Shown here piece by piece: positions 1 through 10,961 of a DNA stretch of 64,000 bases. This stretch comes from Lactarius indigo. Its lineage: Eukaryota; Basidiomycota; Agaricomycetes; Russulales; Russulaceae. The stretch spans positions 372,001-436,000 of the forward strand of contig JAFKAC010000010.1 in the NCBI GenBank assembly GCA_025766275.1, given 5' to 3'. Below the pieces are notes generated by a model. The model was not told the DNA's origin. It did not search any database and worked only from the letters and a program-made list of their open reading frames with translations. The position numbers and the translations under genes were made by a program. Each line of letters opens with the position of its first letter. Position 1 is the stretch's first letter.

Positions 1-426
1 CGGGCGCTCAAAATTAATGCGCACGGAGGCGGGAGATTGGGGGTCCCCCCAGAGGTTGCGCAAGTGTTCACCCGTGAGAAAATCCAGATCACCGGGTGCG
101 AGGGCGAACACATGGTCGGTGCCGCCGTAGAAAATGTGAGGTCTCCAGGCGACGAAGCGGCAGTTGGCCCAATCCTTTGTGAAGAACGGGATCTCCGACT
201 GGACGACTGTAGCTTCTTTGTTCATGTGTATGCGACGGATGCCATGAGGTAGGCGGGGGGAGGCGACAAATGGACGAGGGAAGCTCAGTGTAGTCTCTGT
301 CTTAGTGTCGAATTCGCAGAGGACCGGCATGTCTCCTGTTATAAAGAGCAATTTGGGGTGGGGTGTCACGGTGGGGGTGAAGAAGTGAGAACTAGCAGTC
401 TCTCTATGATAGGGTATTTCTACGTT
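1..426 (-). CDS. Partial H-type lectin-domain gene, running off the left edge
   Basis: An open frame runs leftward from 426 to the window edge. Close to the edge it reads SPASVRINFERP, matching PASVHINFERPF at the start of the first domain of the lectin gene at 1930-2442, so an H-type lectin domain (the carbohydrate-binding family of snail agglutinin and discoidin) begins here and continues outside the window. Further upstream, LSFPRPFVASPRLP resembles the opening of another, diverged copy, so the protein may hold several domains. The frame is closed upstream by TGA at 427-429 and the first in-frame ATG is at 328-330; either that ATG is the start or this is an internal exon. No signal peptide is visible. 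The gene lies tail-ward of the complete lectin gene in the same orientation, suggesting a tandem family. The lectin link is seen; the gene boundaries are inferred. Confidence 0.6.
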
Positions 427-1327
427 TCAGGCGTGTCTATTAAGTTGCTCTGTCATCGACGCCATCCTTCCAAGGTTCCAACTGAGGTAAATGACATTTA
501 TTTTTTAAAATGTAAAAAAAGGTCTATCACCGCAACACGTATTTGTAACTATGAAACATTTCCATACAGACTCGGGCCTAGTATATAGTAAACGGTCATT
601 CTGCACCGGCGGTAAGAGGGAAATGAAGATTCTTCACCTTCCCATCATTGGGTAAAGGGTAGAACTAGCCACCGGGATCATCAGGGAGATAAAGTAAGAA
701 CGACGACTGCGTACTAGGCCACTAGGCGTCATATGATGATCAATTGATTAGGGGACAGCTCTAGGTCCCCTACTGGGACCCGTAGGAAGTCGAGAATCTT
801 GGCAGCATACAGTCGAGTGTGAAGACGTGTCCTTGACTTGGTCCTTGATAGCTTGATCAATTATTATTTTGTGTTTGAGTCGGACATTTGCACAGCGAGC
901 CCACCTTGCAGTAAGTACCCCGCGATTGTTCAGCGCAAGGTTTGCACCCGAAATGCAGCCAATTTTCAACGAACTTCGTTCATAAGTCGGTCTCGGCATC
1001 TGCCGGTCCGACTTGGACTCAGACGCCCCGTGGCCCATGGGGTTGTGCCACTTTCTATCGAGTTACATCACTAAACCTCAGGCCTCAGGCCTCATGCATC
1101 ATGTACTGTGATTGTCCGCTGGTATTTTTTCCTTTAATGTGGATCGCCTCTCAATGACCGGCATTGGTGCCTTTATCCAGGAGAGCATATGATGGTTCTC
1201 GGACTCGATAGCAACAACCCCGTGCATGCAGTATCCACCTATGTTATCATCGGTTCCAGGATGGAACATTTTATACTTAATTGTAGAGAATTGGTACTAG
1301 ACGTTTTTCTCGTCTGGAACGTTGACG

Positions 1328-1579
1328 TCATGGGTCAGTGCAAAAGGGTGCTATTCCAAGTGTTAGTAACACCCTTCTCCCAATCTCGTATACCATCGTT
1401 TCCCGTTGGCGGAGATCCACCCCAGAACTCCCGCTCACGGCTTCCACCGGCTCCGTGCCCACATTCTCCTGCACGAATTCGTGGCTACCCATAATAGAGC
1501 GAGTGCTAGTGCCGGCAATGCCGACGCCGTCTGGGAACCCGGCGGAGCCGGCGGCGTAGTGGATGGTGCAAGATTCCAG
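1328..1579 (-). CDS. Unrecognised open frame, possible exon
   Basis: A minus-strand frame of 83 codons plus a TGA stop (1328-1330), closed upstream by TAG (1580-1582). The translation is compositionally protein-like (IHYAAGSAGFPDGVGIAG near its start, VDLRQRETMVYEIGRRV near its end), but there is no ATG in its first 30 codons and I do not recognise a family. It could be the last exon of a small gene, an eroded copy, or chance. It lies between the two lectin genes in the same orientation. Confidence 0.2.
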   Translation of the reverse strand: MESCTIHYAAGSAGFPDGVGIAGTSTRSIMGSHEFVQENVGTEPVEAVSGSSGVDLRQRETMVYEIGRRVLLTLGIAPFCTDP

Positions 1580-1830
1580 CTATGTCCAGTCTCGTGTCGA
1601 CCCGAATGGATGGAAGGTCGAAGGGTGGAGCAACCACTTGCGCTTATACTATTGGTGTCTAATCTGTACTAGCCTACCAGGCCGATTCCAACCAACAGCT
1701 GCACTGGCATAAAATACACGTTCTATAGCACCACGTAGATAATCTGGGAATTCGAATTCATCACATGGAGACAACTGATGGAGGAAGGGTATTGGCTTGT
1801 GACACAAAAATAGAAACCGTCCGTACAGGT

Positions 1831-1843
1831 GGGGGGGGGGGGG
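1831..1843 (+). repeat. Run of 13 G
   Basis: Thirteen consecutive G residues in the lectin spacer. A homopolymer of this length is prone to length variation and sequencing error. Confidence 0.9.
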
Positions 1844-1929
1844 TACACTGACAAGCTAAACGAACGTGATAAGAATATCGTACTTGCAGAGCAGGAGACC
1901 GAGCGACTTACAGCTGATGACGCCATTTG

Positions 1930-2442
1930 TCAGTGAAATGCGATGATAGTAGCACCAGCAGAATAAACGACGGTGTCACCCCAGGAGTCAAGGTGCCAGA
2001 TCAAGCATGTCGTGGAGACGCCTTCGACACGAGCGTGGATGCAAAGATTGCTTTTGCAATCAATGTCGAGGGAGTTCAAGGCGACAAAGGTAGAGGGTGT
2101 CTTGAGGAATTCGACAGAATTAAATGAGATTTCCTTTATATTTTCGAGTTGCGGCCGGTCCACGGGACGAATATCCATCGTACTGACAGATGTGCTGAAT
2201 ATGTGCTCGCGATCCTCTGGATAAGCAATCCAGCCAACCCGTGCGGAATAGAGGATGGTGTCTGACCAAGTCCCGATATGGAGTGTGAATCCCTTCACAT
2301 CGACGTCACTAGCAGTGGTTTCGATGCGCCAGTTGTGGTTCTTGTTGAGATCGATGCAGTTCAAGAACACCACAACCTTCGGGGGAGTGACGAACGGGCG
2401 CTCAAAGTTGATGTGCACAGAGGCAGGGTCATCAAGATTCAT
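1930..2442 (-). CDS. H-type lectin, two tandem domains
   Basis: About 170 residues, with start ATG at 2440-2442 (reads MNLDDPASV) and stop TGA at 1930-1932. Domain 1 (about residues 6-75) has the H-type lectin pattern: NFERPFVTPPKVVVFL, then LNKNHNWRIE, then GFTLHIGTWSDTILYSARVGWIA. Domain 2 (about 100-168) is a weaker copy: ISFNSVEFLKTPSTFVALNS, then DSWGDTVVYSAGATIIAF. Family knowledge: H-type lectins fold as a beta sandwich, trimerise and bind N-acetylgalactosamine-like sugars. No signal peptide is seen, as is common for fungal defence lectins. The frame stays open for 17 more codons upstream without an ATG, so a short upstream exon is possible. A TATA-like sequence lies about 205 bases upstream. 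The sugar target and role are not shown by the sequence. Confidence 0.75.
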   Translation of the reverse strand: MNLDDPASVHINFERPFVTPPKVVVFLNCIDLNKNHNWRIETTASDVDVKGFTLHIGTWSDTILYSARVGWIAYPEDREHIFSTSVSTMDIRPVDRPQLENIKEISFNSVEFLKTPSTFVALNSLDIDCKSNLCIHARVEGVSTTCLIWHLDSWGDTVVYSAGATIIAFH

Positions 2443-2646
2443 CCAGAGGATCCATGAATATCCCAACAAGATGCCCAATAGAAAGAGAGCAAATCATGCA
2501 TACACCCAGAATTTCCCAAAAACCATGAGGGCCCAAGATCATGACAGGACCAGACCAGATGGTTGGTATTCCTTCTTATGAGTGATCACGTGATTGACTC
2601 AACTGGCAGCAGATCCATATCCCATGATCCAGAACCTTGAAGATGG

Positions 2647-2654
2647 TTATAAAA
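2647..2654 (-). promoter_or_regulatory. TATA-like box upstream of the lectin gene
   Basis: The minus strand reads TTTTATAA about 205 bases upstream of the lectin ATG. This is the only TATA-like sequence in the 246 bases between the gene and the hAT end. Assigned by position and sequence only. Confidence 0.35.
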
Positions 2655-2688
2655 TGGGCCTTGATGGTGGTGGGAGTGCCAGTGAAAG

Positions 2689-2707
2689 TAGGGATTGACA
2701 CGGGTCA
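2689..2707 (+). repeat. hAT left terminal inverted repeat
   Basis: Nineteen bases, pairing with 60946-60964 with a single G/A difference. It starts TAGGG, as hAT ends usually do. Confidence 0.85.
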
Positions 2708-2995
2708 GCAAAACCCATATGGGTCACAGGTATGGGTACGATGGGTATGGGTCAGGGTCAGCAATTCTGAACCCGTCCAAACCCGTACCCGTGCCACAGG
2801 TACCCGCGGGTACACACCTTTTTTTTTTTTGGCCATCCTGTCTCACTTGACACACTCCTTGAGTGCTTGCTACATCCATATTCCACCAGTTTCTGCCCTT
2901 TGTCTCAACTTTCAAGTGTGCCATTCCACATGCCGTTCCACAACTTGGGCTCAAGACCGACTTGCCCTTATTTTTTTGGATCCACCCTCTTTGCA
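2708..2995 (+). other. hAT left subterminal region
   Basis: Rich in short GGGTA, GGGTCA and CCCGTAC motifs (2708-2815), then a T run around 2819-2830 and unassigned sequence. The 14-mer CAGGTATGGGTACG here recurs inverted near the right end. In hAT elements such repeats bind transposase (family knowledge). No gene. Confidence 0.6.
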
Positions 2996-3000
2996 TTTAT

Positions 3001-3543
3001 TGTTGAGACATGACTGTTAAAGTCACATGTCTCGTGGGATATGATTGAGTCAGCCCACATACTATATATGGTATCTGTCCCTTATGGACTTATGGACACT
3101 CTGGACTCATACGGACTGCTTTTGTTTATCTATATTGTTAGATCCATATATGGTTCTTATTGTTCTTTCTATTATAAAGATACCAGTATTGTCTGCTTTA
3201 GGCAGCTATTGTTCTCTGCCATCCAATGGCATTTCTCCCTCTGGCACACAGACCACCTCTATTGTGTTTGGGTCACCAGTGTGCACAGACCATTATTATC
3301 TAAGCGTCCTGTATATAAGGACTGCTGTTTTCGCCTCTACACTTCAGAGTTCCCTTCACCTCTGAAGTGTAAGTTCCCTCTCTCTTTACTTCTCTTATTA
3401 CCTTTACTCATAGGCGTTGCTTCTCTACAGTAACTTGTCCTCATAGGTATGCAGTTGTAATAGAGTTCCCTTCACCTCTGAAGTTAACTTGTCCTCATAG
3501 CTGCTCAAGCTTATCTCTTGCTTGTTAGTTCTGCACTTCAACA
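3001..3543 (+). repeat. F left (5') LTR
   Basis: 543 bases, TG...CA ends. TATA box TATATAAG at 3312-3319. It is 116 bases longer than the right LTR: the segment reading AGTTCCCTTCACCTCTGAAG followed by TAACTTGTCCTCATAG is present twice, and the first copy is split by a GTAAGT...CTACAG insert (3369-3430). Confidence 0.95.
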
Positions 3544-3562
3544 GGTTATGGGCCCTGATGCC
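3544..3562 (+). other. F primer binding site (initiator tRNA-Met half)
   Basis: GGTTATGGGCCCTGATGCC directly follows the LTR. Its first 12 bases are the complement of GGGCCCATAACC, the anticodon arm of initiator tRNA-Met. Drosophila copia primes with such a tRNA half (family knowledge). Copia B has the same core. Confidence 0.8.
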
Positions 3563-4553
3563 TAATAACTAACTTGCTCTTATCAGATCTACTTGTGTCA
3601 CTTTGCTCTCTCAGCCGACCACATATCTTTTGTCGTCACCCACATCCTCAGTGAGCATCCTCTATCCTCTTTCGACACATCCCTTCTTTCTCGTCCACCA
3701 TGACTTTGGTCATGTGTCATTTTGGCTAGCCTCTTAAGGAGGTTCTCATGAGAGGTTTCATATAACCTCAAATTCCTCTGTGCGCACTACCATATCTTCT
3801 TTACCCGGTTTTCACCTGGAAGTGCTTTCATAGGCCAATAGGGGAAGACCCTTGCAGCTATAGGCCTCTCTAATGGTTGGGTGATACTTGGTTAATACCT
3901 GGGTCACTTTAAGGGGTGTGAAGGCCTGGTTAATAGTCAAACCCAGAAGTCCTTCCCTCTGATACAACTAGGAGACGCTACTTTAGTACTATACATAGTA
4001 GCTATGACTAGACCTCTGCTAGGAGAAGTATTCGCTCCCTTTGTGCAGGATTCACTGCATAGCATGTATCACTAATCTAGCTGCTTAGTACCAAGGCCCT
4101 TAATGGCCTGTTCTAGAGACTCCACAGACAGAAGATTCAGTTGTTATGGGAGTTGATCCCTATCACTGTCTCTTGAACTCGCTGTTGGCTCCTCTCTAGG
4201 GTACTACCCTTTACTATAGATCCTTAGTAGCCCCAGCATCAAGGCTGTAAGGCTGAGGGATACAGAGACCTAGTAGTCCTTCGCTGGACCAAAAGCTCCT
4301 ATTCCGTCGAAGCCAACAAAGCTGTTGCATGACTATTACCCATAGTAACATTTGGGCTTCGTGGATCTTAGTATAAGGCAGCCATCAGTACAAATGATTC
4401 CACTACATTACTATACCCAAGTCGCACACACTTGAGGCATGACACTATATGTGTTATGGAGTATAGCGCTCCTATGGCTGGACAATTACCTTCTCTACCA
4501 AGATCTGAGCTGGTTCTGACTGCTCCTCGGAACCAGATTTACAAACATCTCAA
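3563..4553 (+). other. F leader
   Basis: About 1 kb between primer site and gag start. Only short open frames are seen; no structured RNA or further gene recognised. Confidence 0.6.
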
Positions 4554-7500
4554 ATGTCTTTCCACCTTGTCTTCCCTCCTTCCGTCACCCTTGCCAAGTT
4601 GGATGGCACCAACTGACAGACCTGGTCTGCCACCTTCACGTCCCTCATGCTGATGAATGGGTGCAGCAGGCACCTCACACATGGTGCTCCTGCCAACGTG
4701 CCCCAACACCCGCCTGTCCCAGCAGGTGGTGCAGGACCAACCGGTCCTACAGATGAAGGACTTGCCATCCTTGCCCTTTGGGCAAAACAGGAGGAAGTCA
4801 TCACTGGCCTCCTATTTCTGTCGGTGACAACGGAGGTGCTATCTGGTATTCACTCCGCCCACATCTTCCCAACTGTCCATGACAAATTTGTGGAGTTGGA
4901 GAACCTCTATGGTCAAGTTGGCTCTATGGCCACCTTCAATATTTGGGTGGGCTTGGCAAATACCAAGCTTCAGGAAGGTAGCCCCTTCCTACCTGAGCTC
5001 CAAAAAATGCTGGACCTGAGGAACACCCTGGTGGAGCAGGGGATGCCCGTCTTGGACATGCAAATGTCCTTTATTCTACTAGATGCACTCCCCCCATCTT
5101 ACAGCACCATAGCTGGCACCATCCTGGCCTCTGGCCCCCTGTCTAATCTCCAACCTCAGGACCTTATCAACAGGTTCATTAATGAGGAATCCCATCTCGC
5201 TGGTCCCATGGCATCCTACAATAAGGTCGCCCCCATCAAGAAAACTTCGGCCCCTCACGCTCATGAGGCGCGGCCATCGGGCAGCTCTGTGTCTTCAGAC
5301 ATAATCTGCCATTACTGCAAAAAACCTGGCCATAAAAAGCCAGAATGTTACAAACTGAAACAGGACCAGGAGAATGCCAAGAAGGGGAAGGCAGGACAGC
5401 AGGTGAAGGCCACCCAGAATACCACAGTAGAGGTGCCGGACTCACTTCCGGCAAACAGGTTAAATAATATACCTGTATCAAAGAGCCAACTATTTACAAT
5501 AGTTAACGGCTCTGGCAAAATAGAGGAGGTACATGAAGTACCTCAGGTTTCCCTTTACACGATGGGTACACATAGTACCCAGATTGCATCAAAATGGATG
5601 ATGGACAGCAGGGCTTCAGCACACTTTACGCCTCATATAGAAGACTATGACACCTACACACCTCACAAAGGTGTTGAAGTTCTTCTAGGAGATAACTCCC
5701 TTCTAAGGAGTGTTGGTACTGGAACAGTAACAATCCACACCAACTTTGGGTATGACCTAAAAATCTCCAATGTGCTGCACCTGCCCAATACGCATTCGCA
5801 TATATTGTCCACTCCTGCCCTAACAGCCAAAGGGGCAATAGTAAGTTTTGATGCCACTACCTTTGCCATAAGGTATAATGGGAAAACCATAGCGGAAGGA
5901 CACAAGGCTTCAGGCCTATATTGGCTTGATGGGCACCATAAAGTAAATGCCCAAGCAACTGCATCTGCTAGCCTTGATGTCTGGCATCAGCACATGGGAC
6001 ATATGTCCAAAGAAGTGCTACAAAGATATGCTCCTAAGTCCGTAAAAGGACTTAACATAGATGAATCTCCTGAGGAAGAAGGTCCCTGTCATGGGTGTGA
6101 ACTTGGCAAGTCCACCCGCAAACCTTTTCCTCCCTCCCAGAAGCGTGCACAAGAATCCCTTGAAATTGTACACAGTGACCTTGTTGGCCCTCTACAGAGC
6201 AACTCTATCCAGGGCAACAAGTACTTTGCCACCTTCATAGATGACTTCTCAAAAGCAGCAGTTGTCATCCCTATGAAATCTAAGGACCAGTTTACGGGTG
6301 CCTTCCTACACTATAAAGCATGGGCTGAAAAACAACAAAATAAGCCCATAAAAACTCTACACTCGGACCATGGTGGCGAATATGTCAATAAAGTCCTTAA
6401 GGACATTCTTCTGGAGGATGGGATTGAGCATATGCTTACGATGCCTCATTCTCCACAACAGAATGGGAGAGCCGAGCGGTTCAACCGCACCATTATGGAA
6501 AAAGGCACCAGCATGCTTCATCATGCAGGACTCAGCCTTGGCTTTTGGGAACAAGCAGTTCAAACTGCAGTGCATATCTACAATTGCACCCCCACCCGTT
6601 CTAATGAGTGGAAAACTCCGCTGGAGCTCTGGGACGGTACAGTCCCAGATGTCTCTTACTTTAGAGTATTTGGCTGCAAAGCCTACTATCATGTACCAGA
6701 ACACAACCGGCGCAAATTAGACCCTAAATCAAAGGAAGCCGTGTTTGTGGGCTATGAACCCAACTCAAAGGGTTACAAACTCTGGGATAGACATAGCCGG
6801 TGCTTCGTCTCTTCACGAGATGTTACATTTGACAAAGCTACCTTCCCATCCCTGAGTGACCTGACTAGTCACTCCAACCAACCAGTCACTTCTCCTGTGT
6901 CCAGCGAACCTGCTAAAGGGGCTGCTGTTGCTGGTGAGATATTCTTTATAGTGCCTAGTCAGCCTATGCCAGCTGTTGCCCCTGTGGCACCTCAGACACC
7001 AGTCTTTGTCTTACCACCAGTTCAGGTGCCCGCAGCACCAGTACAACAGCCTAGCACACCTCCCAACACCTCTCCAAATGCTGCCGACCAGACTATTTAC
7101 CACACTCCCCCCTCTCAAGCCCCTGCTCCCACCACTCCAAGGCACCCTCGCACTCGCTTGCAAGGGAGACCGCCTGTAGTAACTGCCCCCATCCCTGCCC
7201 CTAACTTCAATAGGGACATCTCTCCTCCTAGGGAAACACCTAGATCTCCGAGGAATGGGCTAGTTGTCTCACCCCCTTGTCCGAGGCGTGGGACTAGGGT
7301 ACGATTCACGAATCCTCACTATTTCACAGAGGAAAACGATGAATTCGTGCCTGGAAGCAGTAGGCTGGGAATGATGGACTTGCTGAATGCTGCCAAGGTC
7401 CCTGGCTATAGGGACCCGCAGACTTTTAAGCAAGCCATGGAGTCTGACCAAGCTGCCGATTGGCTTGAAGCGTGCCAGTATGAACTGGACACTCTCGACA

Positions 7501-8081
7501 AGCTTGATGTCTGGAGGCTTGAACCCCTTCCTGAAGGAAGGAAGGTGGTTAAGTGTAAATGGGTGCTTAAGAAGAAAGCAGACGGTCGCTTTCATGCTAG
7601 GCTAGTGGCAAAAGGGTTCACCCAACTAGAGGGGGTGGACTTTGACGAAACCTTCTCCCCAGTTGCCTGCTTTGAGTCCCTGCGACTCCTTCTTGCGTTG
7701 GCTACGCTTGAAGACTGGCATATTCACCAGATGGATGTCAAGTTGGCATTTCTTCATGGGGAACTGGAGGAGGAAATTTATATGGAGCAACCAGTTGGTT
7801 TCATCACAGCTGGCTCCGAGCACCTAGTGTGCCAGTTACAAAAGGCCCTTTATGGCCTGAAACAGGCTTCCCGCGCATGGAACGTGCCATTCCATGGGGT
7901 CCTAGTTGACCTAGGCTTTACACAGACGTACTCTGATGCAGGAGTATATGTGTATCATCTTCAAGAGGGGGGTGATACACTTTTCGTGATCTTATATGTA
8001 GATGACATCACTATACTCGGAAATTCCTTATCAAAGATCAAAGATCTGAAGGCTTCTCTATCTAGTCGATATGAGATGACC
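4554..8081 (+). pseudogene. Copia F gag-pol, 5' part (gag, protease, integrase, reverse transcriptase)
   Basis: Start ATG 4554-4556; one frame through to 8081. Codon 21 is TGA (4614-4616) where the context LDGTN-QTWS suggests Trp, so the gene is broken early. Order: UBN2-type gag; zinc knuckle ICHYCKKPGHKKPEC (about 5307-5346); protease motif reading DSRAS instead of DSGAS (5604-5618), a damaged active site; GAG-pre-integrase with WHQHMGH; integrase with HSDL, HSDHGGEY and NGRAERFN supplying D, D and E; proline-rich linker; reverse transcriptase with RLVAKGFTQ, YGLKQASRAWN and YVDD (about 7995-8006). It stops in RYEMT where solo LTR S1 is inserted; the frame resumes at 8666. Family knowledge: Copia order places integrase before reverse transcriptase, as here. 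Two coding lesions plus the insertion make autonomous activity unlikely. Confidence 0.92.
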
Positions 8082-8665
8082 TGTTACGACTTTCTTCGGA
8101 CTCGTTCTTTCACATGTCACTATTCCTTTCCCAATACTATATGAGCCCTGTACGATTACGCGGACTTTACGATTACTCGGTTCCTATCGTGCGCCTTACT
8201 TATCGACATTCCCTTCTGATAAAGTTTGACATGTGCTAGTTTCCGACTTGTTCCCACTCATGTGCGACCCCACGTGATTCGCCTTTATCCTTGATATATC
8301 CATGCCTTGTTCCCTTTATGCCTCTTCCTTTATCCCCTAACCTAGCGATGGCGCCATCTATTTGTAGCAGCCATACAGCGTAACCTCTATTTAAACCTAG
8401 TCATATCTAGCTTGTACGGTAGACTAGACTTCTTGTGTAATACTACACTCATCTAAACGCGGATGCCTTCATGCTTTCCCTTGTCTCAAGAACCCCCTTA
8501 TCTCTACCAGGCCTTCAAGTCTTGGTCTTCCTCTACGATCCAAGTGACCAACGTCCTTGTGATCCTTGTGCATCATCCTGCTGAAGCCGAGCCCTTGAGC
8601 TTGCACTACTGTAACTCAACTGACTTGGTATAGGTCGTACCTTATGCCTCTGTAGTGGCGTAACA
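8082..8665 (+). mobile_element. Solo LTR S1 in copia F
   Basis: 584 bases, TGTTACGAC...GGCGTAACA. Flanked by TGACC (8077-8081) and TGACT (8666-8670), a 5-base duplication with one C/T change. It splits the reverse transcriptase in frame. The start and end resemble the LTR of D (TGTTATGATC...GGGCGTAACA), so it is probably a gypsy LTR left by LTR-LTR recombination. A TATA-like TTTAAACC lies near 8391. Confidence 0.88.
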
Positions 8666-9546
8666 TGACTGACCTGGGCGAAATCCAGTCATATCTTGGT
8701 GTTAACATCACCAGAGATCGTGCTAACTGCACCATGGAGATCAATCAGTCAGATTACATCCACGATGTAGTGGAACACTTTGGAATGTCTGATTCCAATC
8801 CAGTATATACCCCACTTCCCTCTGGCGCCGAGGCACACTTGATCAAGTACACAGATCAGGCCTCTACTTCTGAGATTAAGAAGTATCAACAGATAATTGG
8901 GTCTCTGCTATATGCACAGATTAGAAGCAGACCTGATATTTCCTTCGCTGTTGCGCACCTTAGCCAATTCGCTTCCAACCCCTCACCTCAGCATTTACAC
9001 CTAGCCAAGTATGTCCTAGCATATCTTAATAGCACCAAGGACTACTCATTACACTATGCTGGAGGGAATGGCAACGGTGGTGAAGGCCTTCATGGCTACT
9101 GCGACGCTTCCTGGGGAGATCAGGAAGAAAAGCACTCCACCTCTGGTTTTGTCTACCTGCTTGCAAATGGAGCCATTTCGTGGTGTACCAGAAAGCAAAA
9201 GACAATTGCGCAGTCTACCACTGAGGCAGAGTACATGAGCCTCTCAGACGCCTCTAACCAGGCTCAGTGGTATACTACTTTCCTTGGAGAACTGGGGTAC
9301 AAGGTCTCCTCCCCCATCCCTCTGCACTGTGACAATAAGGGTGCTGTGGACCTAGCTCTCAACCCTGTCACTGGGAGACGTTCCAAACACATCCTGATCA
9401 AGCACCATGTAGTCAGGGAGTACGTAGAAAACAAGGTCATACACCTGATATGCACACCCACAGGGGAAATGGTTGCAGATGGACTCACTAAGTCACTGCC
9501 CAGAGAACCCTTTGAAAGAATGGTTGCTGATCTAGGAATGGTGTAA
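8666..9546 (+). pseudogene. Copia F pol, 3' part (reverse transcriptase end and RNase H)
   Basis: Continues the F frame after S1: TDLGEIQSYLG follows RYEM directly once S1 and one target copy are ignored. It contains the connection region (SGAEAH, QIIGSLLYAQIRSRPDIS) and a Copia RNase H with GYCDASWG, STSGFVYLLANGAISW, TEAEYMSLSDASNQAQW, HCDNKGA and RSKHILIKHH. It ends with TAA at 9544-9546 after MVADLGMV. No lesion is seen in this half. Confidence 0.92.
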
Positions 9547-9896
9547 AGATGGGTTCTAGGACATTGAACTGTTGTGTATACTTGCAACAGACCTCCTAGT
9601 TTAATAAGCTAAGAAAAACCCTTCTTAGAGAACTGAAGAAGTTGGACCTGTTCCATCTTATCTCCCAGCTCATGGCTCTTCAAAAAGTAGTTCTTTAGAA
9701 CTACATTATCCTCATAGAGCAGTGCATGAAGACCTCCAAAAAGTTGTCCTTTATCAGGACTTCTGCGTACATAGATTCTTTCTAACCAGAGAATTGAAAC
9801 ATTTCTCATAGTACAGTAAAGCAACAAAGTGTCCTGTCAAGGCACTTTCATTCGATGCTTGCACCACTCTTGTGGACTGTCTCTATCATGGAGGGA
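9547..9896 (+). other. F 3' untranslated region and polypurine tract
   Basis: 350 bases between the pol stop and the right LTR, with no gene. The purine run ATGGAGGGA (9888-9896) next to the LTR fits a plus-strand primer site. Confidence 0.6.
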
Positions 9897-10323
9897 TGTT
9901 GAGATGTGACTGTTAAAGTCACATGTCTCGTGGGATATGATTGAGTCAGCCCACATACTATATACAGTATCTGTCCCTTATGGACTTATGGACACTCTGG
10001 ACTCATACGGACTGCTTTTGTTTATCTATATTGTTAGATCCATATATGGTTCTTATTGTTCTTTCTATTATAAAGATACCAGTATTGTCTGCTTTAGGCA
10101 GCTATTGTTCTCTGCCATCCAATGGCATTTCTCCCTCTGGCACACAGACCACCTCTATTGTGTTTGGGTCACCAGTGTGCACAGACCATTATTATCTAAG
10201 CGTCCTGTATATAAGGACTGCTGTTTTCGCCTCTACACTTCAGAGTTCCCTTCACCTCTGAAGTTAACTTGTCCTCATAGCTGCTCAAGCTTATCTCTTG
10301 CTTGTTAGTTCTGCGCTTCAACA
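9897..10323 (+). repeat. F right (3') LTR
   Basis: 427 bases, TG...CA. Same as the left LTR apart from transitions and the missing 116-base segment. TATA box near 10208-10215. Confidence 0.95.
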
Positions 10324-10328
10324 TTTAT

Positions 10329-10961
10329 GCCATTCCACAAGCCGCGCCACAGCCAATATTCCTTGCTGCCTCATAGCCTGTCTGTTGCCAACCACAGACC
10401 ACCCTCGTTCCTTGACCCTTGTCTCAAGTGTGCCTTGCCGCCATGCCGCAAGTTGTGCTGCAAGACTGGCTACTCAAACTGTCCCTCAATATTGCCACTC
10501 TGTGTCTATCCTCCATTTGGTGCGCACTATGTCCCTTTTTTCTGCCTTTTTTTTAACAGCTGAATAGGACTTGACTAGTCAGATTGGTCCTTTTGTCTTG
10601 CTTGATGCCTTTTGCATTTCATCTCTCATACACCATTCCTTTCCTAGTCTTACTCCTCCCTTTTACCATGGCAAAATGGCCGGCGTTGTCCACATTTTGA
10701 CTTTGCTGTTAGCTTGATGCCTTTCACGTTTCATCTCCAGCACACCATTCCTTTCCTAGTTTTACCCCTCCCTTTTACCATGGCAAAATGGCCGGCATTG
10801 TCCACATTTTGACTTCGCTGTTAGTTACCCTTTTTTTTTTACCCATTTACTGCAGACTCCAGTGGTCAATGGTTCATTCTGTAGGTTGACATAGTAGTAC
10901 TCTAGCTGTCGTACTTAAACCTCCTCGATTTACCCCATCAATACACCATTCTACGCCTCCC
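10329..10961 (+). other. hAT 5' segment
   Basis: Own sequence of the hAT between elements F and G. No gene. It holds a tandem pair of 112-base repeats (10600-10823), a T run near 10831-10840, and a promoter-like TACTTAAACC near 10912. Confidence 0.6.
10600..10823 (+). repeat. Tandem 112-base repeat in the hAT
   Basis: Two direct copies, 10600-10711 and 10712-10823, each holding CTTTTACCATGGCAAAATGG. The differences look mostly like transitions. Possibly transposase-binding or promoter sequence; role unknown. Confidence 0.85.

Larger units (their letters stand above)
427..1929. other. Spacer between the two lectin genes
   Basis: About 1.5 kb without a recognisable gene. It contains a run of 13 G (1831-1843), a short triple repeat of a 7-base unit near 1077-1093 and one unassigned open frame on the minus strand (1328-1579). 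No LTR ends, inverted repeats or RNA genes were seen. Confidence 0.5.
3001..10323 (+). mobile_element. Copia element F
   Basis: Ty1/Copia element with two LTRs (3001-3543, 9897-10323), an initiator-tRNA-type primer site and one gag-pol frame. Target duplication TTTAT at 2996-3000 and 10324-10328. It sits in the left part of the hAT. A solo LTR (8082-8665) interrupts its reverse transcriptase. The shared LTR portion shows 5 differences in about 427 bases, all transitions, plus a 116-base length difference. Confidence 0.95.

Noticed and set aside
748..1672. Several open frames of 70-100 codons on the plus strand in the lectin spacer
   Set aside because: No family resemblance, overlapping in several frames, no splice or promoter logic.
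2443..2478. Lectin start 12 codons upstream at TTG
   Set aside because: TTG is an unlikely start in a fungus; the first ATG at 2440-2442 precedes the domain directly.
2708..2830. GGGTA/GGGTCA-rich stretch resembling telomere repeat
   Set aside because: Irregular units, mirrored at the other hAT end; better explained as hAT subterminal motifs.
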